Shown in pieces: positions 32,247-37,477 of a DNA stretch of 37,477 nucleotides; the first letter of the stretch is position 1, and each line of letters opens with the position of its first letter. The DNA lies in assembly GCA_014872655.1 (NCBI GenBank), contig WHHJ01000013.1, positions 1-37,477 on the forward strand, given 5' to 3'. Source of the DNA: Clostridia bacterium. GTDB lineage: Bacteria; Bacillota; Clostridia; Oscillospirales; UBA644. The position numbers and the translations under genes are program-made. The notes under the pieces are model-generated. The model saw only the letters and a program-made list of their open reading frames with translations, was not told the DNA's origin and searched no databases.

Positions 32247-33452
32247 CTACTTTTTACGAAATAGTTTTACCAGTTTTAAGTACGTAGTTTTGCAGAATGG
32301 AAAGATCTTGGTCATGATTTTATATTTCATTTTGCTAACCGGATATTCAAATTCTCCGGCAAATTCTTTGACAACTGGATTGAATTTTAACTTAAACTCC
32401 GATAAACTATCCTGTAAATCACCGTGAATGCCCATAAAACTAAAGGTTTTCAGTCCCATATCTCTGAATTGCCTCATCGCTTCATATCGGATTTGGTTTG
32501 TAGTTCTGAATCGGGGGAAAATCGAGTCATCAAACCCGCTGTACATTAAATACGCGGTATCCTTGCTTTTTAAAAATAATAAAGCAGACATGGGTACGAT
32601 ATTTCCGCGCTCACTTTGAATCCGCAGCGCTTCGGTCCGGTCTTTTTGTGTTTGATCGTTTTGCGGCTGTTGCTGTAAGAATTGCAAAAAGAGATCGATA
32701 TTCATTTTACCGAAATAAATGACCATATCTTCTCCGAATGCTTGCATCATTCGTTTAAAATATTCTGCATCCCGCAGCAGGATGTGTTGGCGCTGCTCAG
32801 TATGAGCAGAGATAGCAACATAGTCATCTACTGTTTGTTCTGTATTTTCAGCTTTTTCAAAAAAGATTCCACGGTCATGGGTGTAATGCCCGATAAATTT
32901 CTTTAATTTTTTGTCAAATCCGGAAAGAATCTGCTCGTCGGTTTTCTTTTGTCCATCATCGTCTGTGAGAGCATATTCTGCATAAAAGCGAGGTTGTGTG
33001 TAAGAGTGAAAATCCGTAGCAAATCCCATGTGGAGAAATCCTTGTTTTTTTAACTCATTCATCGCTTTTATTCCGGCTTCGTCGGAAACTTTTTGACCTT
33101 TGTAGATCTGTGCAATTTCAATTTCGGGGTCAATACGCACAACATATGCTTTCCGTTTTTTTGCAACTTCTAAAACGCCGTTTACCATCGTCTTTAGCAA
33201 CTCGGGATTGTGGTAGTCTACCATAAATCCTCTGGGGGAGTATATGATACGGATTCCCGGCATCAATTTTCTGATAAGCAGCAGTGCAGTTGCAACAAGT
33301 GCTCCATTTTCGTTTCGGACACCGACGATTTGATGGGTCCAGTTTGGTTTTACTTGTGCCCACATCGGCGTTTGCAAAACATTATAGTGGGGCAGTGTTT
33401 GCAGATATTGGAGGCATTCCTGTTCCGATATGTCCGTACAAAATTTATACAT
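32247..33452 (-). CDS. FemAB-family peptidoglycan bridge aminoacyltransferase-like protein
   Basis: A 401-aa protein of the FemABX (lipid II aminoacyltransferase) family, a double GNAT fold. Typical segments are HYNVLQTPMWAQVKPNW near residue 25, the IIYSPRGFMVDY block near 75, YAEYALTDDDGQKKTDEQIL, and the C-terminal half with RGNIVPMSALLFLKSKDTAYLMYSG and a late FMGIHGDLQDSLSEFKLKFN. FemAB enzymes use aminoacyl-tRNAs to add amino acids to the peptidoglycan stem or lipid II. ATG 33452 is preferred: AGGAGA lies 9 nt upstream, and TTG at 33461 abuts it. It overlaps the rnmV-like gene by 8 bp and is the last gene of the operon. The transferred amino acid is unknown. Confidence 0.88.
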   Translation of the reverse strand: MYKFCTDISEQECLQYLQTLPHYNVLQTPMWAQVKPNWTHQIVGVRNENGALVATALLLIRKLMPGIRIIYSPRGFMVDYHNPELLKTMVNGVLEVAKKRKAYVVRIDPEIEIAQIYKGQKVSDEAGIKAMNELKKQGFLHMGFATDFHSYTQPRFYAEYALTDDDGQKKTDEQILSGFDKKLKKFIGHYTHDRGIFFEKAENTEQTVDDYVAISAHTEQRQHILLRDAEYFKRMMQAFGEDMVIYFGKMNIDLFLQFLQQQPQNDQTQKDRTEALRIQSERGNIVPMSALLFLKSKDTAYLMYSGFDDSIFPRFRTTNQIRYEAMRQFRDMGLKTFSFMGIHGDLQDSLSEFKLKFNPVVKEFAGEFEYPVSKMKYKIMTKIFPFCKTTYLKLVKLFRKK

Positions 33453-34047
33453 GGGTTTCAATCTCCTCTTTGATTTTGCTGACCAGATTCAGATATTCTT
33501 GCTTTGTCAGCATGATATTTAATATTTCCAGCAGCCGATTGGTACTCAGATTGCCGGGAAGATTTAATTCTTTTTTTATGGCATTTCGCAGCCGGACGCT
33601 TTCCGGGCCGCCGCTCAGTCCGGATTGATACAGGTCGGTTTTGGTAAGAAACGCCTTGGACGGCGTTTGGTCCGCGGTCACGCCGGCTTTTCGGAACGCT
33701 TCTGCGATAATGGTTTCGGACATCCCTTCAACGCCCAGCAATCCTTCTTTAGACGGTGCTTTTTTTCGTCTTTCTTTTCCGTGTATATCCGGAATATACA
33801 CATGCGTGATATATCGGTTATCAATGATTCCGCATAAATAATTGCGGATTGCAAATCCCGCCCGGTCGCTGTCTGTAAGTATGATTAGTCCTCTTTGAGG
33901 TGCCAGTTTTTTTAACGTATCCGTTAAAGGCTTGTTTTTGAAGATTGCAAATCCGCCTGTTTCAATAATCGACGCGTCTAAAAAGTTGGAAAGTGTGTGC
34001 CGGTCATACTTTCCTTCCACAATAACAATTTGATGAACCCGAATCAT
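33445..34047 (-). CDS. rnmV: RNase M5-like Toprim protein (DUF4093 C-terminal)
   Basis: A 200-aa protein with an N-terminal Toprim domain: the catalytic Glu in IVIVEGKYDRHTL and the DxD motif in LIILTDSDRAGFAIRNYL, separated by ETGGFAIF. This order matches ribonuclease M5, which matures the 5S rRNA 5' end in Bacillota. The C-terminal ~80 residues (GLSGGPESVRLRNAIKKELN) resemble the DUF4093 region that accompanies such Toprim domains in clostridia. It overlaps holA by 4 bp and the femAB-type gene by 8 bp, so it is translationally coupled in the operon. Many clostridial homologues are annotated only as Toprim/DUF4093, so the RNase M5 function is likely but not certain. Confidence 0.8.
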   Translation of the reverse strand: MIRVHQIVIVEGKYDRHTLSNFLDASIIETGGFAIFKNKPLTDTLKKLAPQRGLIILTDSDRAGFAIRNYLCGIIDNRYITHVYIPDIHGKERRKKAPSKEGLLGVEGMSETIIAEAFRKAGVTADQTPSKAFLTKTDLYQSGLSGGPESVRLRNAIKKELNLPGNLSTNRLLEILNIMLTKQEYLNLVSKIKEEIETHV

Positions 34048-35054
34048 AGCGTTTGGATTAGTTGCGCGGTCAACTGCGCCAGAAGGATGTAATTATCTAC
34101 AGCTGTTGTTTTGATGGCTAAATCCGCTTCCGCGCAGAGGTCAAGCATTTTGTTGATGTGGGGTTGTGCAATTTGATGAATGTGCGCACAATATTTTTTT
34201 ACCGGATACTCTTTCATTCCAAGTATTTGTGCAATTTCGGGAATACGCTTGCCGCTTTCGGCAAGAAGTTTGACCTTATACAGTCTCCCGACAAAATTAA
34301 AAATCGTTCCGGCAATCAATTCCGCGCTTATTTTTTGCGATTCAAAATCAGAAAGCAGTTGATACGCTTTTGTTGCATTCTTGTTCCAGATCGCATCGGT
34401 TAGCAGATACCCCTGAGAATCGGTCGATCGTGTACACAATGCGTCTATTTGTGCTTCCGTAACAGGCGTATCTTGACAAAAAGCGGATAATTTCTTAAGT
34501 TGGCTTAACAACGTGTACATGTCGTCGCCTACACAGTCTAAAAAATATTCTACTGTTGAGGCCGACATTTTTAATTGATGAATTCTGCATTGTTTTTCGA
34601 TCCACCGCAGCAGCGTTTTTTGATCCAGTTTATCGATTTGAATTACTTTCCCAAACACCCTGACCTGTTTCAAAAAAGATTTGGCTGCTTCTGTTGTTTT
34701 ATTATTTTTAACGGTTTGTTCAAAAAAGACAAGAACGGTATCCTCAGAGAGAATTTCAGGATGAGTCGTAAGATAAGTACAAACTGGACTTTTAGAGAAA
34801 ATACAGTCGGTAATTTGAATCATCTTTTTTTGCGCTTGGACGGGGAATAGGTCCATCGTGTCACAAAAGGCTTCTACGGTTAGTTTATCCGCTTCAAAAA
34901 TGTAGAAGTCGGTGTCTATTCCTCCCTCATCAAACAAGACTTTTTTTATTTGCTGTAAGTAAAAGTTCTTTAAAAACGGTTCGTCTCCGCAAATATAATA
35001 AATTTTGTCCAATTGTCCGGACTGGATGTCTTTTTGAAGTTGTGTGATACTCAT
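34044..35054 (-). CDS. holA: DNA polymerase III subunit delta
   Basis: Delta subunit of the clamp loader, 336 aa, the normal family length. It starts with LDKIYYICGDEPFLKNFYLQ, the conserved IYLIxGDExFL motif. It contains the SKSPVCTYLTTHPEIL and VLVFFEQTVKNNKTTEAAK segments and ends with the all-helical collar-domain pattern (LGMKEYPVKKYCAHIHQ, LLAQLTAQLIQ). Delta opens the beta clamp and interacts with gamma/tau and delta prime. The gene overlaps comEC by 4 bp (ATGA) and the rnmV-like gene by 4 bp. The comEC-holA order is common in Bacillota. Confidence 0.95.
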   Translation of the reverse strand: MSITQLQKDIQSGQLDKIYYICGDEPFLKNFYLQQIKKVLFDEGGIDTDFYIFEADKLTVEAFCDTMDLFPVQAQKKMIQITDCIFSKSPVCTYLTTHPEILSEDTVLVFFEQTVKNNKTTEAAKSFLKQVRVFGKVIQIDKLDQKTLLRWIEKQCRIHQLKMSASTVEYFLDCVGDDMYTLLSQLKKLSAFCQDTPVTEAQIDALCTRSTDSQGYLLTDAIWNKNATKAYQLLSDFESQKISAELIAGTIFNFVGRLYKVKLLAESGKRIPEIAQILGMKEYPVKKYCAHIHQIAQPHINKMLDLCAEADLAIKTTAVDNYILLAQLTAQLIQTL

Positions 35055-36670
35055 GCTGCTGTTTTCACCTCGGCGGTCGAACCGTTTGTTATAATGATAA
35101 TATTACCCATTTGATCCGTACGAAATACAGATCCGTATTGATTTAATTTCGTGATAACCTGTTCGCTAGGGTGTCCGTATGTATTATCTTTCCCTACTGA
35201 AACAATGCTGACTTTGGGGTGGACAATTTTGATAAAAGAATCAGATGAAGAAGCCCCAGAACCATGATGCGCAACATCTAATACGGTTGTTGTTAACTCA
35301 GAAGTCGAATAGGATAAAAGTAATCTTCGTTCGGCCTGTTGGGTGATGTCACCTGTAAGCAAAACTGAAAACTTTTGATAACGAACTAAGCAGACAAGAC
35401 TATTGTCATTCGCATCTTCTGCCTGGGGATACAGGTGATGGGTAAGAATCTGAGCTGAAACGCCGTAAAAATCGATCAAGGTGTCTTCCGTAATGGTTGT
35501 GAGTTGCGCGCCCTCATTTTCAGCCAGTTGAACAATTTGAGGATATAACGCTTCTTCCTGCGCGGTATACGGAATAATAATTTCGTTTACGTCAAAAGCT
35601 GCACATAAGTCGGCCACTCCGTTTGTATGGTCTTCATGCAGGTGAGATAAAAGAATAAATTCAATTTCATCTACGCCGCTTTGTGTCAAAGCCTGCTGTG
35701 CCTTCTCGCCGGCATCCTCTCCACCGCAGTCAAACACTGCAGCTGTGGTTCCTCGAATGACCGCCGTACATTTTCCTTGTCCGACATCTATAAAATTTAT
35801 CATACATTCTTCGTCTGTAAGAATCGGTTCTTGAGTTGCTGCATTTCGAATCAGATCAAAAGCGATTCCTGTTATAAGCAGACAAGCCGAAAGAACAATC
35901 GGCAAAATAATGTTTGTTTTTTTACGCGATTTATAAAGAGAATATTGCTTGGGAAAATTCAATATAAAATAAGATACGATGCCAACCGTTACAGCAATCA
36001 GTACAACGTAGGGGTTGAATGAAACCTGCGTAACCGGGACGTTGGCAAAAAGATGCACAACCTGTAAAAAAACATAGATCCCGTATTCGGCCACTCGTCC
36101 TACAATCCAAACAATCCCTGGAATGGGAAGAATGAAGGCAATGATTGTCGCAATAATACATAACGGGAATGTAATCTGAATAATCGGCATACAGATGATA
36201 TTGGACAAAATTCCGATAAAAGAGACTCCTCCAAACGCCCATATCATGGCCGGAAGAGTAAAGATCATCGCGGGCAGTGTTACGCAAAACGCCTGAATGC
36301 AAATGCGAGCAAATCCTGTTGTAAAAGCGCTAAAACGTAAAAAGATTTGTGTTACGATTGCGTGGTAAAGACGGTTAGAGAATAGTAGAATCCCCCACGT
36401 TGCACAAACAGAAAGAATAAAAGAGACGGAGCCCGCTAAAAAAGGATTGATTATTAGCATCAAAAAGACAACTAACCCCAGATTATTCAAACTGTCAGAT
36501 CGGCGCTGTGCCATCAATGCTAAATATGAAACGATTGCCATAATCGCAGCTCTTACAACTGATGGGGTAAAGCCGCAGATTCCCATAATTAAAAAGGCTA
36601 ATAAAATAAAGGCCGTATACTTTATTTTTTCATTTTTTATAAATTGCAGAATTACGCCCAAGAATGCCAA
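35051..36670 (-). CDS. comEC: ComEC/Rec2 DNA channel, C-terminal part (frameshifted gene)
   Basis: Encodes the rest of the Competence membrane domain (hydrophobic helices to about residue 260 of this part, including FTPSVVRAAIMAIVSYL) and then the metallo-beta-lactamase-like nuclease domain. Its motifs are FIDVGQGKCTAVIRG, the HxHxDH site in SHLHEDHTNG, and LDVAHHGSGASSSDSF. ComEC is the transmembrane channel for imported single-stranded DNA. The frame at 36670 begins with a TTG that has no ribosome site and lies inside the end of the N-terminal part. The two parts join if one T is restored to the coding T6 run at 36669-36674. Confidence 0.85.
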   Translation of the reverse strand: MAFLGVILQFIKNEKIKYTAFILLAFLIMGICGFTPSVVRAAIMAIVSYLALMAQRRSDSLNNLGLVVFLMLIINPFLAGSVSFILSVCATWGILLFSNRLYHAIVTQIFLRFSAFTTGFARICIQAFCVTLPAMIFTLPAMIWAFGGVSFIGILSNIICMPIIQITFPLCIIATIIAFILPIPGIVWIVGRVAEYGIYVFLQVVHLFANVPVTQVSFNPYVVLIAVTVGIVSYFILNFPKQYSLYKSRKKTNIILPIVLSACLLITGIAFDLIRNAATQEPILTDEECMINFIDVGQGKCTAVIRGTTAAVFDCGGEDAGEKAQQALTQSGVDEIEFILLSHLHEDHTNGVADLCAAFDVNEIIIPYTAQEEALYPQIVQLAENEGAQLTTITEDTLIDFYGVSAQILTHHLYPQAEDANDNSLVCLVRYQKFSVLLTGDITQQAERRLLLSYSTSELTTTVLDVAHHGSGASSSDSFIKIVHPKVSIVSVGKDNTYGHPSEQVITKLNQYGSVFRTDQMGNIIIITNGSTAEVKTAA

Positions 36671-37419
36671 AAAATGCTTACATGAGCGCCGGACATCGCG
36701 ACAATATGCGCCAATCCAGCTGTTTGTAATGCCTGTTGATCTTCAGTCTGCATATCTCGGCGATCGCCTAATAAAAGGGCTTTTACCGTTCCAGAATACT
36801 CGGACATTGCCTGATCGATTTTGTCGGCAATGCTTGTCCGAATGTCTGAAAAAATGCTGCGGAGCGGTCGATGCGGATTTTGGGTGATCTTCAGTTGCTC
36901 ATAAGGAACAAAAGCAGATGCTGCAACGCTGTCTGAAAGATTGGACAAGGCGTATTCATCTTCAGGTTTTGAAAAAGTAAAGGTTGCCGAAACATAGTCA
37001 TAAGTGTTGCATTGCAGTTTTTGGTCTGTAATAATTTTGATTTTATGAGAAAAAATTTGATCCGTGGCGCTGGCTGTATAAATGTAGTATCCGTTTGCGG
37101 ATTGATGCCCGTCATCTTCCAGTATCACGGTCAATGATATCGGCTCTTGTGTGAGTTGTTGCTGATCTTTTTGATATTGGTATTGTTTGATGCACCAACT
37201 GCCTCCACATAAAACAACGGAACATAAAACAATCAGAAAAAATTTATAAACCTTGTGTTTTAGCGCAACAGCAATAGCGGCACATGCAAGCAAGACCAAG
37301 CATATGCCTGAAAAGAAAAAGATACATGCCTTTGTGTCCATTTCTAAAACAGCTGCCGCAAACAACGTTGTAAATCCGGCAATTCCTGCCGTAAGAAAAA
37401 CTCGTTTCATCTGTGCCAT
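36652..37419 (-). CDS. comEC: ComEC/Rec2 DNA channel, N-terminal part (frameshifted gene)
   Basis: Encodes the first ~250 residues of ComEC: N-terminal membrane helices (residues ~8-25, 30-50 and 57-75), a DUF4131/OB-like extracytoplasmic segment (ISLTVILEDDGHQSANGYYI), and the start of the Competence domain with ALLLGDRRDM and GLAHIVAMSGAHVSIF, the family's LGxR and AHIxAxSGxHVS motifs. After SIF the frame changes to WHSWA and stops at 36652, inside a domain that normally continues. With the downstream part the protein would be about 789 aa, the normal ComEC length. ATG 37419 is one possible start; TTG 37431 and ATG 37410 are also in frame. The gene start lies near the window edge, and its promoter region is only partly visible. 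Confidence 0.85.
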   Translation of the reverse strand: MAQMKRVFLTAGIAGFTTLFAAAVLEMDTKACIFFFSGICLVLLACAAIAVALKHKVYKFFLIVLCSVVLCGGSWCIKQYQYQKDQQQLTQEPISLTVILEDDGHQSANGYYIYTASATDQIFSHKIKIITDQKLQCNTYDYVSATFTFSKPEDEYALSNLSDSVAASAFVPYEQLKITQNPHRPLRSIFSDIRTSIADKIDQAMSEYSGTVKALLLGDRRDMQTEDQQALQTAGLAHIVAMSGAHVSIFWHSWA

Positions 37420-37477
37420 AATATTCCGCAACCAAGCAAATTTGTTGTATTTTCGTTATTATTATACATAATATTTC

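Noticed and set aside
1..37477. CRISPR arrays, insertion sequences, integrases or attachment sites
   Set aside because: None of the gene products resembles a transposase, integrase or Cas protein, and no array of spaced repeats was seen.

Overview
The window looks like a chromosomal segment of a low-to-medium GC Gram-positive anaerobe, most likely a clostridial member of the Bacillota. Support comes from HrcA-type CIRCE operators on groESL and hsp20, consensus sigma-A promoters with 17-bp spacers, AGGAGG-type ribosome sites, a BY-kinase/PHP-phosphatase capsule regulatory module, an LCP protein, a FemAB-type peptidoglycan enzyme and an RNase M5-like protein. No rRNA, CRISPR array, insertion sequence or phage gene was seen. 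Species cannot be named from the sequence alone.

Layout. 1-1884: phosphate transporter (Pit) and its DUF47/PhoU-like partner, closed by a hairpin. 1885-4981: a possible 46-aa gene on the minus strand, then an ECF sigma factor with a very long sensor-like C-terminal extension. 4982-7005: ABC-2 exporter (ATPase and permease) on the minus strand. 7006-11760: stress block with CIRCE-controlled hsp20, a membrane-anchored GH18 protein and CIRCE-controlled groES-groEL. 11997-27303: a 14-gene Wzx/Wzy-type exopolysaccharide operon. 27342-31590 (minus): an unknown membrane protein, a frameshifted GH28-like lipoprotein gene and a GH110-like beta-helix glycosidase gene. 31796-32205: tRNA-Pro(UGG) with tandem terminators and a long structured leader. 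32247-37419 (minus): femAB-type gene, rnmV-like, holA and a frameshifted comEC in a tightly overlapping operon.

How the genes work together. The polysaccharide cluster is coherent. A phosphatase/Wzz-like/BY-kinase trio controls synthesis and chain length. A polyprenyl-phosphate sugar transferase starts the repeat unit. WecB and WecC make UDP-ManNAc and then UDP-ManNAcA. Three GT4 glycosyltransferases and a pyruvyl transferase build and decorate the unit. Wzx flips it, an EpsG-like protein polymerises it, an LCP protein may attach it to the wall, and a heparinase II/III-like protein may trim or bind a uronate-containing polymer. The predicted product is a ManNAcA-containing, possibly pyruvylated anionic polysaccharide.

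The most unusual items are the sigma factor fused to repeated sensor-like domains, the unexplained 165-nt leader of the tRNA-Pro transcript, the 46-aa minus-strand ORF with a perfect Shine-Dalgarno site, and three genes (sigma C-terminus, GH28-like, comEC) broken by single-base changes in A/T runs. The last pattern may be biological decay or an assembly artefact.
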